DNA from: Chloroflexota bacterium
GTDB lineage: Bacteria > Chloroflexota > Dormibacteria > Dormibacterales > Dormibacteraceae
Reading direction: 5' to 3'
DNA length: 64,000 nt
Assembly (NCBI GenBank): GCA_005880795.1
Contig: VBGP01000031.1
Location: 1-64,000, forward strand
This document shows, piece after piece, positions 56,807 through 64,000 of this stretch. The stretch's first letter is position 1, and every line of letters begins with the position of its first letter. Both the position numbers and the translations under genes were made by a program. The notes beneath the pieces are model-generated. The model worked only from the letters and a program-made list of their open reading frames with translations. It ran no database searches and was not told the origin of the DNA.

Positions 56807-57021
56807 CCGTACTTGATCGCTTCGAACACCGTGCCGCACTTGCGGCACCTGTACTGAAGCGTCATCGCCTGGGTGCCGAACAGCGAGATCACTTCCGCGT
56901 CCGTTGCCTTGCAATGAGGGCAGCGCGGTTCAGCCCGTGGTTTGCTTCGCGGCGCTTGACGGCGCGTACTTCTTCTCCTCCAGCCCCCGGAGCATGCCGA
57001 AAGTGTGGGGATCGATCGCAC
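56803..57021 (-). CDS. detached PaaD-type zinc-ribbon protein
   Basis: 72 residues as an open frame, but only the last ~42 are conserved: PRCPHCKATDAEVISLFGTQAMTLQYRCRKCGTVFEAIKYG. This is the CxxC...CxxC zinc ribbon found at the C-terminus of PaaD. Here the DUF59 part of PaaD is a separate gene (57873-58175). Start uncertain: GTG 57021 overlaps paaC by ~90 nt and no closer NTG exists. Last gene of the leftward paa-like operon. Confidence 0.7.
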   Translation of the reverse strand: MRSIPTLSACSGGWRRRSTRRQAPRSKPRAEPRCPHCKATDAEVISLFGTQAMTLQYRCRKCGTVFEAIKYG

Positions 57022-57658
57022 CCGGCGTGCCGCGCCGGCGGACGGGGTCCCAACGCTGCCAATCGATGCTCTGGCGCGACGGCTTCACGTCGAGCTTCTT
57101 CTCAAGGTCGGCGCGGAGCTCGCCGGGTCCCATGCTGATCTTGCCTTCGCGGTGCAGGGCCGCCGTTTCGCCGTCGGGCGGCCCGAACCACTCGATCGCC
57201 TCCTGCCAGGCGCGCTCCAACGGCCCGGGCTCGATGCCTGAGCGCAGCCAGCTCCGCCCGTGCAGGAAGTGGTAGCGCTCCTCCATCAACATCTTCCGCA
57301 GGCGGTGCTGCAAGACCTCGACTGACCCGCCGACGCAAGCCTCGATCATCGCCGTGAAGGCTGTGTCGAGCACCGCGTTGGCCGCCACGAACTGGCTCCA
57401 TTCGGTCCACGGCTCATCGAAGTAGGCGAGGTTGCGCAGGCTGGCCGCGTCCGATTCGCGATCGGGACCGCGGGGGTCGGCGCCCAGCGGCTCGAGGCAT
57501 CCATAGAGAACCCGGCTGTGACCCAGGTCGTCGAGGCCCATCGCCGCCGCCGCGATGTCGGCCTCCAGCGAAGGGGCGCGTGTCGCCCACTCGGCGTAGC
57601 GAAGCCCGAGCATCTGCTTGTTGTCCGCGATGGACAAAACGAGGTCGGAGAGGCTCAT
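56930..57658 (-). CDS. paaC: phenylacetyl-CoA epoxidase structural subunit PaaC-like
   Basis: 242 residues from ATG 57658 (ATGA overlap with paaB). Four-helix ferritin-like fold: LVLSIADNKQMLGLRYAEWATRAPSLEADIAAAAMGLDDLGHSRVLYGCL, YFDEPWTEWSQFVAANAVLDTAF, MLMEERYHFLHGRSWLRSG. The second half is more polar. PaaC is the non-catalytic partner of PaaA. Confidence 0.88.
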   Translation of the reverse strand: MSLSDLVLSIADNKQMLGLRYAEWATRAPSLEADIAAAAMGLDDLGHSRVLYGCLEPLGADPRGPDRESDAASLRNLAYFDEPWTEWSQFVAANAVLDTAFTAMIEACVGGSVEVLQHRLRKMLMEERYHFLHGRSWLRSGIEPGPLERAWQEAIEWFGPPDGETAALHREGKISMGPGELRADLEKKLDVKPSRQSIDWQRWDPVRRRGTPGAIDPHTFGMLRGLEEKKYAPSSAAKQTTG

Positions 57659-57876
57659 GCCTCGCCCGGCTGCCAGAGGTGGATGACGTCCTCTTTGCGC
57701 ACGATCGCCATCTCGCACCAACGCTCCTCGTCGTAGGTCGCGCGCGCGTAAGCCATCGCGAGGTCGGCGTCCGGCGCCACGACGCTGCCTACCTGGTGCA
57801 GCGGTTCGACTCGCGTTTTGCGCGCGAAGACCTCGTACTCAACAGCGTCTCCACTGACCCTCTTGTAACCCGTCAA
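57655..57876 (-). CDS. paaB: phenylacetyl-CoA epoxidase subunit PaaB-like
   Basis: 73 residues from TTG 57876, which overlaps the paaD stop (TTGA); longer readings lie inside paaD. Core YEVFARKTRVEPLHQVGSVVAPDADLAMAYARATYDEERWCEMAIVRKEDVI matches PaaB (E-V-F, H-x-GS, APD, AR..Y). Shorter than the usual ~95 residues. Bridges PaaAC dimers in the epoxidase complex. Confidence 0.82.
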   Translation of the reverse strand: MTGYKRVSGDAVEYEVFARKTRVEPLHQVGSVVAPDADLAMAYARATYDEERWCEMAIVRKEDVIHLWQPGEA

Positions 57877-58175
57877 ACAGCGAGGCCCCAGGCTTCCAGT
57901 GCGTCGCGGCCGGCCTCGCTGATGCGGGCGGTGGTCCATGGCGGGTCCCACACGACATTGATGCGCACCTCGCGCACGCCCGATTCGCGCAGCAGGCGCT
58001 CACGTACGTCCTCGAGGATGAACTCGGACGCGGGGCAGCCCATCGCGGTGAAGGTGAGGTCGATGTCGACCACGCCATCGGTTTCTTTGATGCCGTAGAT
58101 CACGCCCAGGTCGACCAGGTTCACCGGCATCTCGGGATCCTGGACCTCGGACAGCGCGGCCCAAAACCGCTCCAT
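57873..58175 (-). CDS. paaD: MIP18/DUF59-type iron-sulfur assembly protein (PaaD N-terminal domain)
   Basis: 100 residues from ATG 58175 (TGATG overlap with paaA). DUF59 hallmark VQDPEMPVNLVDLGVIYGIKETDGVVDIDLTFTAMGCPASEFILEDVRERLL, with the conserved Asp-Pro-Glu and reactive Cys, and WDPPWTTARISEAGRDAL, the PaaD-type ending. The zinc ribbon of normal PaaD is missing and encoded separately at the operon end. Helps mature the epoxidase or its reductase. Confidence 0.87.
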   Translation of the reverse strand: MERFWAALSEVQDPEMPVNLVDLGVIYGIKETDGVVDIDLTFTAMGCPASEFILEDVRERLLRESGVREVRINVVWDPPWTTARISEAGRDALEAWGLAV

Positions 58176-59119
58176 CACGACTCTTTGTGGTGCGTCTTGC
58201 GGAAGTTGTGGAACTCTTCCTGGAACATCGCGACCATCTCGGCATTGCGGGGGCCGCGGGCGCGCCAGCGAGCGAGCACGCCGTCCCAGGTGATCGGCTG
58301 GTTGAAGTCCCAGCGCTTGTTCTCGGCGTCGAACTCGCACGGAAAGGGATAGTCGAGCTCCCATACGTCATTGCCATCGCGCGTCTCTTTGTGCGCGGGC
58401 ACCTTGACGCCGATCTGCTCGCAGTATGGAACGACGGTGGAGAGCCACCACTGGCGGAGCTGGTCGTTGGTGAGGCCCTTCAGCCTGTACTCGAGCTGCG
58501 TCGAATGCATCTTCTTCGAGTCGGGCAGGCCAAACCATTCGACGCTGAGCGGGAACATCCAGTCCACGGCACGCTGCAGCTCGTCTTTCGCAGCGCCACC
58601 GGAAGCGCTGATGCGCTTCATCCAGGTGCGGCCGTTGCGGAGGTGAAAGTTCTCCTCCAGCATCACCTTGTTCAGCCCGCGCTTCCACGGGCCGTAGGAA
58701 CACTTGTCGTGGATGTCGCCCAGGAGGCAGAAGCCGGCCTGGTCGTAGAAGCCGTTGGCGACGACGAGCTCGGTCCACGTGTCGAGGGGGACGTCGAAGG
58801 CGTAGGGGTAGCGGAAGCTCTTCGGGTCGCGGCTGAAGATGAGCTTCTCCTGGTCCTCGCCGAGCTCTTCGAGGATGTGGTAGGCGATGTGGGCGTGGGC
58901 CAGCTCGTCCTGGATGATGGCGATGCCGGTCATGAAGGCATTGATCGAGGGCGCCCGTTTGGCGGCGAGGTAGTAGGCGGGGGCGGAGATGAGCTCGGTG
59001 TCGCCCGACACGATCAGGGTGTGCTTGAGCTCTCGGAGGTACTCGGCGGTCATCTCGTTCGTGGACTCGATGAGCTCCCCGGACTTGATGGTCTGGTCGA
59101 ATTCGGCCTGAGTTGGCAT
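58175..59119 (-). CDS. paaA: phenylacetyl-CoA epoxidase catalytic subunit PaaA-like
   Basis: 314 residues from ATG 59119 (a TTG lies one codon upstream). Di-iron carboxylate ligands: IIQDELAHAHIAYHIL (Glu-x2-His) and MLEENFHLRNGRTWMKR (EE-x2-His). Other features: FDVPLDTWTELVVANGFYDQAGFCLLGDIHDKCSYGPWKRGL, WFGLPD. Epoxidises the ring of phenylacetyl-CoA (or a related aryl-CoA) with O2 and electrons from a PaaE-type reductase, which is not visible in the window. First gene of the operon A-D-B-C-ribbon. Confidence 0.92.
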   Translation of the reverse strand: MPTQAEFDQTIKSGELIESTNEMTAEYLRELKHTLIVSGDTELISAPAYYLAAKRAPSINAFMTGIAIIQDELAHAHIAYHILEELGEDQEKLIFSRDPKSFRYPYAFDVPLDTWTELVVANGFYDQAGFCLLGDIHDKCSYGPWKRGLNKVMLEENFHLRNGRTWMKRISASGGAAKDELQRAVDWMFPLSVEWFGLPDSKKMHSTQLEYRLKGLTNDQLRQWWLSTVVPYCEQIGVKVPAHKETRDGNDVWELDYPFPCEFDAENKRWDFNQPITWDGVLARWRARGPRNAEMVAMFQEEFHNFRKTHHKES

Positions 59120-59194
59120 CAACTCAATTCTGGTACATACGGGGTGGGCGGTAGAATCTTGGTCTTCCCCAGGCAGGCGTTCCTGCCGCGCCGC

Positions 59195-59269
59195 GGTGGC
59201 TATAGCTCAGCATGGCAGAGCACCAGATTGTGGATCTGGGTGTCGCGGGTTCAAGTCCCGCTAGCCACC
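59195..59269 (+). tRNA. tRNA-His (anticodon GTG)
   Basis: Encoded G-1 opposite C73; acceptor GTGGCTA pairs with TAGCCAC; anticodon stem CCAGA/TCTGG around TTGTGGA, anticodon GTG at 59230-59232; T arm GCGGG-TTCAAGT-CCCGC. The 3' CCA is not encoded (CCT follows), unlike the tRNA-Pro gene. Confidence 0.95.
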
Positions 59270-59278
59270 CCTTGCCGC

Positions 59279-59284
59279 TACTTT
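59279..59284 (+). promoter_or_regulatory. leaderless -10 box (TACTTT) of the phosphotransferase gene
   Basis: TACTTT, 7 nt, TTG 59292, just downstream of tRNA-His. Confidence 0.45.
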
Positions 59285-59291
59285 TGAATCT

Positions 59292-60191
59292 TTGGACAGC
59301 GCTGCGGCTGAAGATTGGATCCGGGCGCACGTCGATCCGGTCGGTGCCATCGAGACAGTGCATGCGCGTCCGTGGGCGACGGTGATGCGGGTGCCGGTCA
59401 CGGGTGGCCTGGCCTGGTTCAAGGCATGTGCGCAAGTTCAGGCATTCGAGCCGAGGCTGACTGCCGAGCTCTACGCCCGATGGCCGGACCGTGTCACCGA
59501 GGTGCTGGCCGTCGACGAAGCGCGGCGCTGGCTGCTGCTCGGCGACGCGGGCGTCGCGGTCGGGGAGCGGGGAAATCCACCCGACGCCTGGCTCGAGGCG
59601 TTGCCGTCATACGCCGAGTTGCAGAAAGGGGAGATTTCACACGCCCTCGACCACGTCGGCCACGGCGTGCCAGACCTGCGCATGGCGGCGCTGCCGGCGG
59701 GCTATCGGCGCCTGTTGGCGAGCGAGCTCCCCATCTCGAGAGATGACCTCGACCGCCTCCGAGGATATGCGCCGCGATTCACCGACCTTTGCGCCTCCCT
59801 GGCTTCCCTGGGAATCCAGGAGTCGGTGCAGCACGACGATCTCCACATGGCAAACCTCTACTCAGACCGCGGCAAGCTCCGCGTCGTAGATTGGGGTGAC
59901 TCTTCGATCGCGCATCCTTTCTTCTCTCTGGTGGTGACGTTCCGGTTCCTGGAGGAGTTCAACCATCTCGGTCCCGATGACGCGTGGTTCCACAGGCTGC
60001 GCGACGCCTACTTGGAGCCCTGGGGAAGCGGATTGGAGGAGACTTTCGAGATCGCGCTCCGAGTCGGTTGGTTTGCACACGCGATCGCATGGACCCGTCA
60101 GCGGGACGCACTCTCGCCCGACGAACGGCCGGACTTCGACCGAGCGTTCGCGATCGTCCTTAGGCGGGCGCTCGCTCACACGCGCGCCTAA
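59292..60191 (+). CDS. APH-type phosphotransferase family protein
   Basis: 299 residues from TTG 59292. Kinase-like fold: WATVMRVPVTGGLAWFKAC (N-lobe, Lys), catalytic SVQHDDLHMANLYSDRGKLRVVDWGDSSIAHPFFSLV (HxDxxxxN and DWG). Phosphorylates a small alcohol such as a sugar, choline or antibiotic; substrate unknown. Flanked by near-identical ~27-nt sequences. Confidence 0.85.
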   Translation: MDSAAAEDWIRAHVDPVGAIETVHARPWATVMRVPVTGGLAWFKACAQVQAFEPRLTAELYARWPDRVTEVLAVDEARRWLLLGDAGVAVGERGNPPDAWLEALPSYAELQKGEISHALDHVGHGVPDLRMAALPAGYRRLLASELPISRDDLDRLRGYAPRFTDLCASLASLGIQESVQHDDLHMANLYSDRGKLRVVDWGDSSIAHPFFSLVVTFRFLEEFNHLGPDDAWFHRLRDAYLEPWGSGLEETFEIALRVGWFAHAIAWTRQRDALSPDERPDFDRAFAIVLRRALAHTRA

Positions 60192-60209
60192 AACGAGAGG
60201 CGCTCAAGG

Positions 60210-60240
60210 GCGGTTCTAAAGTCGTTCCAATAGGGACCCT
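60210..60240 (+). repeat. two-copy intergenic element, copy 1 (copy 2 at 62000-62029)
   Basis: The stretch beginning GGTTCTAAAGTCGTTCC matches 62000-62029 (GGTTCTAGAGTGGTCCC) at about 24 of 30 positions, nearly all differences being transitions. Copy 2 contains the palindrome GGTCCC-GACA-GGGACC. Copy 1 lies after the phosphotransferase gene, copy 2 just before the gene at 62043. A shorter match (CTAAAGTCG) occurs at 63098-63106. Confidence 0.45.
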
Positions 60241-60260
60241 TTGCCGCTTCTTTTGAACCC

Positions 60261-61763
60261 TTAGGTGATGGGCGCGGTCCCGCTCGGATGGGGGTTCTGA
60301 TGAGCCGGAGTTGCCGCTCCGAACCACCTCGCAAGCGCTTGAGGCAGATCTTGGTCCGTGAGGTCTCCCACCCAGGCCACATGACCGTCGGGCCGAATCA
60401 ACACGGCGCCTGGAGACGTGACCGCGCCGAGTGCCGGAAGCTCCCACGCGCCGACGTATTTGGCGTCGATCAACTGAACCCGATCTGCCCATGGAGTGAT
60501 GTCGAAGCCGCCGGGTTCACCGAGGTTGAGGAGGACTGGCCGGGCATCGTGCAGCAGGGCGAATACGCGCGTGGGACCGTCCGCGGTTTGGAGGTCGAGG
60601 TCGGGCATGCGCCGCCCGAGCAGCGGGTGTCCCTCTCCGAGGTCGTACTGGATGTCCAGGCCAGAGATCATCCCGGCGAATCGCCTGCGGGGCTCTTCCA
60701 AGGTGAGGAGCTCGGTGATGATGTCGCCCAAGGTTTTGACGTAGTCGTTGGGGTTGATAAGCAAGGTCTGCGCGACGGTGTTGCGCAGTACGCGGGCGGC
60801 GACCGGATGGCGCTCGGCATGGTAGGTATCCAGCAGGCTGTCCGGTGATATCCCGTTGACGACCTGGGCCAGCTTCCACCCCAGGTTCACCGCGTCCTGC
60901 ACCCCGGTGTTGAGGCCCTGCCCACCCACCGGGTAATGGACGTGTGCGGCGTCACCGGCGAGCAGGACGCGCCCAGCGCGATAAGCCGCCGCCTGTCGCG
61001 CCATGTCGTTGAACCGGGAAAGCGAGGCGGGACTGTGAGCTCCGTAGTCGGTACCCCAGACGGCTACGAGCGCCTCGCTCAGATCGCGCAGGGTGGGCTC
61101 ACTGGTGTGTTCGACCTGCCTTTCGGTCACCAGGACCCCCACCAGCCCACCCTCCAATTTGCTGAACGCGTGGCGACCGAGGGCGTCGTCGTGGACGCCC
61201 CATCTCGGCTCCTCGGCCAGGTGGACCTCGGCGATCAGGGTGCTCGTCGTCGGCTCCCATCCGGGGAACTCGATGCCGGCAGCCTTGCGGACCACGCTGC
61301 GCCCTCCGTCGCACCCAACTAGGTAGTCCGCCCGCAGGGCCGTGCCGTCGGACAGCTGCACGTCGACGCCGGTAGCGTCCTGCACGAATCCCGTCACGCC
61401 ACGTTCGCGATGGATCGGCACCTGGAGCTCGTCGACCCAGCCGGCCAGGATGCGCTCGAAGTCTTTCTGCAACAGCGCCAGCCCGTATGGGTGCCGGGTG
61501 GGAAAGCCGCTGATGTCCAGGCGCGTGCCGGCGAACCCCGCGACCTGCGCCACCTGCCCCTCCGACACGAACCGCTCGGCGATTCCGCGCTGATCGAGAA
61601 CCTCGATGGTGCGCGAATGCAGACCGCGTGAGCGCGAGCCGGTGAGGTCCTGGCCGGCTCGGCGCTCGACAATGGCGACGTCGATGCCCGCCAGGGCCAG
61701 CTCGCCCGCCAACATCAGCCCCGTCGGGCCGCCGCCCGCTACCACGACCGCATGTTTGGTCAT
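60261..61763 (-). CDS. FAD-dependent aromatic hydroxylase (PheA/TetX-type monooxygenase)
   Basis: 500 residues, ATG 61763 with GGGAG upstream. FAD motifs: VVVAGGGPTGLMLAGELALAGIDVAIVERR (GxGxxG), DYLVGCDGGRSVVRKAAGIEFPGW (DG), RVLLAGDAAHVHYPVGGQGLNTGVQDAVNLGWKLA (GD). C-terminal ~120 residues form the thioredoxin-like lid of the group. Hydroxylates an aromatic or polyketide ring with NAD(P)H and O2; substrate unknown. Could belong to the aromatic catabolism seen elsewhere in the window. Confidence 0.92.
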   Translation of the reverse strand: MTKHAVVVAGGGPTGLMLAGELALAGIDVAIVERRAGQDLTGSRSRGLHSRTIEVLDQRGIAERFVSEGQVAQVAGFAGTRLDISGFPTRHPYGLALLQKDFERILAGWVDELQVPIHRERGVTGFVQDATGVDVQLSDGTALRADYLVGCDGGRSVVRKAAGIEFPGWEPTTSTLIAEVHLAEEPRWGVHDDALGRHAFSKLEGGLVGVLVTERQVEHTSEPTLRDLSEALVAVWGTDYGAHSPASLSRFNDMARQAAAYRAGRVLLAGDAAHVHYPVGGQGLNTGVQDAVNLGWKLAQVVNGISPDSLLDTYHAERHPVAARVLRNTVAQTLLINPNDYVKTLGDIITELLTLEEPRRRFAGMISGLDIQYDLGEGHPLLGRRMPDLDLQTADGPTRVFALLHDARPVLLNLGEPGGFDITPWADRVQLIDAKYVGAWELPALGAVTSPGAVLIRPDGHVAWVGDLTDQDLPQALARWFGAATPAHQNPHPSGTAPIT

Positions 61764-62042
61764 CGCCGCTCCCTGGCGCCGATCGCCGCATAGACCGTCA
61801 ACGACATACCCATCTCACGACCCCCATTTCCGAATGTTTCTCGCCTCAGCCGGCGATCATGCGGCACGACCCGGGGCTTGCCGCAAGCCCCCTGCCTCGC
61901 GCTATCCTGTTAATGGCGGCGGAGCTTCACGCTCGACGATGCGGGTCGAGCAGATCGGTCCCAGCTTCGGGAACCCACCCACGGCAGTCATCGTGACGCG
62001 GTTCTAGAGTGGTCCCGACAGGGACCCCTAGCATCTACAGCA

Positions 62043-63083
62043 GTGATCTTCGCCGGCGTGCTCGAAATCCTCGAGCACGGAGACGCCGTCCTCCGTGGAT
62101 TTCCGTCTCGGGAGTGGCCCGATCGCCATGCGCTGTTCTTCGCCTCCGGGGTATTCCTTGAGCTCCGCCTTGAACCGGGCGAGCAGACGACGATCGAAGG
62201 CATGACCTGGTACGAGCCGGAAATGGTGCGCCAGGTCGCCGAGACGATGCTCCAGGAAACGGTGCCGGACGATTGCCTGCGGCCGTTGAGCGAGCTCCCC
62301 AAGGCGGTCCATGACGATGCGTTGGAGCTGTACCGGCTCGCCAGCGGCCTGAGGGAACGATTGGCGGATGGTACCCGGTGGGTCAAAGGCACACGGTGGA
62401 CCGAGCCATTCGTCATGAAGGGAAGCGTCGACTGGCTCGCGCTGGAAGTGCACAGGCGCAAGCTCACGGGTCTCGCACACTGGGATGAGACCGACGTGCG
62501 GTCCGAGCTATGCCAGGTGATGTTGCGTGACCGTGCCGCCCAGGCCTCGCCCGGCGACAGCCGTTTGCGTAAAAGAGCGTTGGAATTGGACGCCAGGGCC
62601 ACGTCGGAGCTCGATGCCCTCGATGACCTGGCGATGGGATTCGTGGTCAACGAAGGGCACGGCTTCGAAAGGATCTGCGTGCGGCGGGGCGATGGCTTCG
62701 CGCGTTTGCACCTACTCGACGGCAAGCTGTACGAGCTCGACTGGTGGAGTGCTGAGGGGGTTCGCCACGAGATCCTTCGAGCGCTGGTCAGCAACAGTGG
62801 CGGCCGGCTGATTGGGCTCGGCCAAGAGCTGCTCGACAGCATTGCGGTCAAGACCGACCGCAGCCAGTATCCGCGGCTCATGCGCGCAGGCAAGCTCAAG
62901 GTCGGGGCGGTTCCTGCGCAGACCGACTCCGAGTGGACGCTCTACTTCAGCAAAGGCAAGTTCCGCATTCGCTACTCGATGGACGGCCGCAGCTCGCCAG
63001 TCTCGGAACGTGAAGCCTTAGGCATCCTCAGCCGGCGCGGCTACAGCTTCGTCGTGTTCGAGGGGCGAGGCGATCACGACTGA
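62043..63083 (+). CDS. protein of unknown function
   Basis: 346 residues, GTG start; TAGCAT ends 8 nt upstream. No signal peptide or membrane segment. Contains GMTWYEPEMVRQVAETMLQETVPDD near the N-terminus, a central helical acidic region (ELDARATSELDALDDLAMGFVV), and a C-terminal ~90 residues of mixed beta type. I recognise no family or catalytic motif. It is preceded by a ~280-nt gap (61764-62042) that holds only copy 2 of the intergenic element. Confidence 0.6.
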   Translation: MIFAGVLEILEHGDAVLRGFPSREWPDRHALFFASGVFLELRLEPGEQTTIEGMTWYEPEMVRQVAETMLQETVPDDCLRPLSELPKAVHDDALELYRLASGLRERLADGTRWVKGTRWTEPFVMKGSVDWLALEVHRRKLTGLAHWDETDVRSELCQVMLRDRAAQASPGDSRLRKRALELDARATSELDALDDLAMGFVVNEGHGFERICVRRGDGFARLHLLDGKLYELDWWSAEGVRHEILRALVSNSGGRLIGLGQELLDSIAVKTDRSQYPRLMRAGKLKVGAVPAQTDSEWTLYFSKGKFRIRYSMDGRSSPVSEREALGILSRRGYSFVVFEGRGDHD

Positions 63084-63106
63084 TGAGCCTTCGAATCCTA
63101 AAGTCG

Positions 63107-63112
63107 CACAAT
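63107..63112 (+). promoter_or_regulatory. possible -10 box (CACAAT) for the DinB gene
   Basis: CACAAT ends 6 nt before GTG 63119; four of six bases match TATAAT. Confidence 0.35.
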
Positions 63113-63118
63113 TCTTGA

Positions 63119-63559
63119 GTGAACGATCACGGCCAACACAACCGCGATGGACTCGAGAGGCTGCGCCGACTTACATCGCTGAGCGACGCCGAGCTGGCCA
63201 AAGACACAGGCGACGGATGGACCGTGGCTACCGTGCTCGGGCACATGGCGTTCTTCGACCGGCTGCTCCTCCTGCGCTGGGACACATATGAGAAGGACGG
63301 GGTCTTCGCCGAGCTGACCCCGAATCATTTCGACCTGATCAACTACGCCGGCGCCGGCGATTGGTCTGCGCTTCCGCCACGGGCCGCGGTCGCCAGATGC
63401 ATCGAGGCCGCCGAGCGCGCCGTCGCGCGGATCAACGCGCTCCCGGAGAAGGTCGTCGCCGTCGTGTTGGAAACGCCCAGGGTCGCGCTCCTCGAGCGAA
63501 TGCTTCACTGGAGCCCGCACCTGGTCCAGATCGAGAGGGCGATCGGCCGCGAGATCTAG
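63119..63559 (+). CDS. DinB/maleylpyruvate-isomerase-like four-helix protein
   Basis: 146 residues. Pattern of the DinB-like family: LERLRRLTSLSDAELAKDTGDGWTVATVLGHMAFFDRLLLLRWDTYEK (metal His after W-T-V), NYAGAGDWSALPPRAAVARCIEAAERAVARI, ERMLHWSPHLVQIERAI. Metal site appears incomplete. Stress- or thiol-related proteins in many bacteria; function unknown. Confidence 0.75.
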   Translation: MNDHGQHNRDGLERLRRLTSLSDAELAKDTGDGWTVATVLGHMAFFDRLLLLRWDTYEKDGVFAELTPNHFDLINYAGAGDWSALPPRAAVARCIEAAERAVARINALPEKVVAVVLETPRVALLERMLHWSPHLVQIERAIGREI

Positions 63560-63710
63560 ATGCCGGAGTCGCGCAAGGGGTCAACCGTCGCGGGGATTGG
63601 TGGCATCGCATTCGGCTTGCTGACCGGCACCGGCATCGTGCTCACCCGTGCGCGGGGTGGGTCGGGGTCTGGCTTCTTTTGGCGCCGCACAGGTCAGTGT
63701 TCCCAGGCGT

Positions 63711-64000
63711 TTAGTCCGGCTCGCGCGCCCTCCCGAAAGTCATCGTTGGCGCGACCGGCATCATCTTGCCGTCATCGGTTTTGACCAGCTGCCATCCGCC
63801 TTCATGCACCAGCCAGTGATGCCGGTGGCAGAGAAGGATTAGGTTGGACAGCTCGGTGTTCCCTCCGTTGATCCAATGCACGAGGTGATGTCCATCGCAC
63901 CGTGAGGCAGGCCTCTCGCAGCCGTCCCACTGGCAGTGCCCGTCGCGGGCTTTGAGCGCCCGCCGCGCCGGACCCGAGATGACTCGCCTGGAGCGACCGA
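63711..64000 (-). CDS. HNH endonuclease-domain protein (5' part beyond window)
   Basis: Minus-strand frame open at the right edge, stop at 63711-63713, so about 96 C-terminal residues are seen. RALKARDGHCQWDGCERPASRCDGHHLVHWINGGNTELSNLILLCHRHHWLVHEGGW shows the HNH motif (HH..., N, CxxHH) and zinc cysteines. This layout is typical of the C-terminus of DUF222-HNH proteins common in actinobacteria and relatives, often present in many copies. No start codon lies in view. Confidence 0.85.
   Translation of the reverse strand, partial: GRSRRVISGPARRALKARDGHCQWDGCERPASRCDGHHLVHWINGGNTELSNLILLCHRHHWLVHEGGWQLVKTDDGKMMPVAPTMTFGRAREPD

Noticed and set aside
63560-63784. 74-codon frame after the DinB gene
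   Set aside because: Starts right after the DinB stop and has one hydrophobic stretch, but lacks a ribosome site, runs over the end of the antisense HNH gene and ends in arginine/serine-rich sequence.
1-64000. Genome-wide reassignment of TGA to an amino acid
   Set aside because: TGA terminates many genes at the right place, often within ATGA/GTGA/TGATG overlaps, so it is a working stop codon.

Overview
The window is a GC-rich, gene-dense bacterial chromosome segment from a free-living heterotroph. It carries aromatic-acid catabolism, amine and histidine utilisation, polyphosphate metabolism, leucine/isoleucine/valine-type (Liv) ABC transport, an ECF42-type sigma factor module and an orphan Flp pilin. 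Protein style, frequent GTG/TTG starts, four-base ATGA/GTGA gene overlaps and many leaderless-type promoters fit a soil Terrabacteria lineage (Chloroflexota, Dormibacterota or a deep Actinomycetota). That placement is an inference from style, not from a marker gene. No phage, insertion sequence or CRISPR array was seen.

Layout: 1-1.6 kb, end of a FIMAH-domain secreted protein, a small secreted protein and an OsmC-like gene interrupted by an in-frame TGA. 2.6-8.9 kb, protocatechuate dioxygenase (pcaGH) divergent from a Liv-type ABC importer with a MarR regulator. 9-17.6 kb, acyl-CoA ligase, isochorismatase-fold hydrolase, class III aminotransferase and RpiR regulator facing a permease/PuuD-like/PuuA-like/SDR operon, probably gamma-glutamyl amine catabolism. 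17.7-31.3 kb, azlCD, transporters, hydrolases, PepF, CcdA, a stand-alone Clp-N protein, a full-length Lhr helicase and a VOC protein. 31.4-34.9 kb, tRNA-Pro and an ECF42/DGPF pair with a recognisable promoter. 35.5-38.5 kb, LysR-ABC exporter operon. 38.6-44.6 kb, Flp pilin, GH13 glucosidase and ppk-CHAD-sixA. 44.7-46.2 kb, a CTP-synthase-C-terminus-like gene with TGA at the nucleophile codon, then AlkD. 46.2-52 kb, hutH-hutU-hutF-hutI. 52-56.8 kb, membrane proteins, flavin split barrel and fdhD. 56.8-59.1 kb, a phenylacetyl-CoA epoxidase-type paaA-D-B-C operon with a detached zinc ribbon. 59.2-64 kb, tRNA-His, phosphotransferase, FAD monooxygenase, an unknown protein, DinB and the end of an HNH endonuclease gene.

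The most interesting signal is a pair of probable selenoproteins. In both the OsmC-like gene (TGA at 1365-1367) and the CTP-synthase-C-terminus-like gene (TGA at 45047-45049) the reading frame continues through a TGA that sits exactly where the family has its reactive cysteine. Each TGA is followed 20-26 nt later by a GC-rich hairpin with a G-starting loop, as expected for a bacterial SECIS element. The second protein has also lost the His and Glu of the amidotransferase triad (both are Gln), so it is unlikely to be a glutaminase and its chemistry is open. TGA ends many other genes here, so it is a normal stop codon in this genome. Selenocysteine machinery (selA, selB, selC, selD) must lie outside the window if the reading is right; fdhD inside it is compatible with a formate dehydrogenase elsewhere.

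A second general property is leaderless expression. About ten genes that begin transcription units have a TAnnnT box ending 6-7 nt before the start codon and no Shine-Dalgarno sequence. The pattern helps choose several starts and suggests an ATC start for the MFS transporter.
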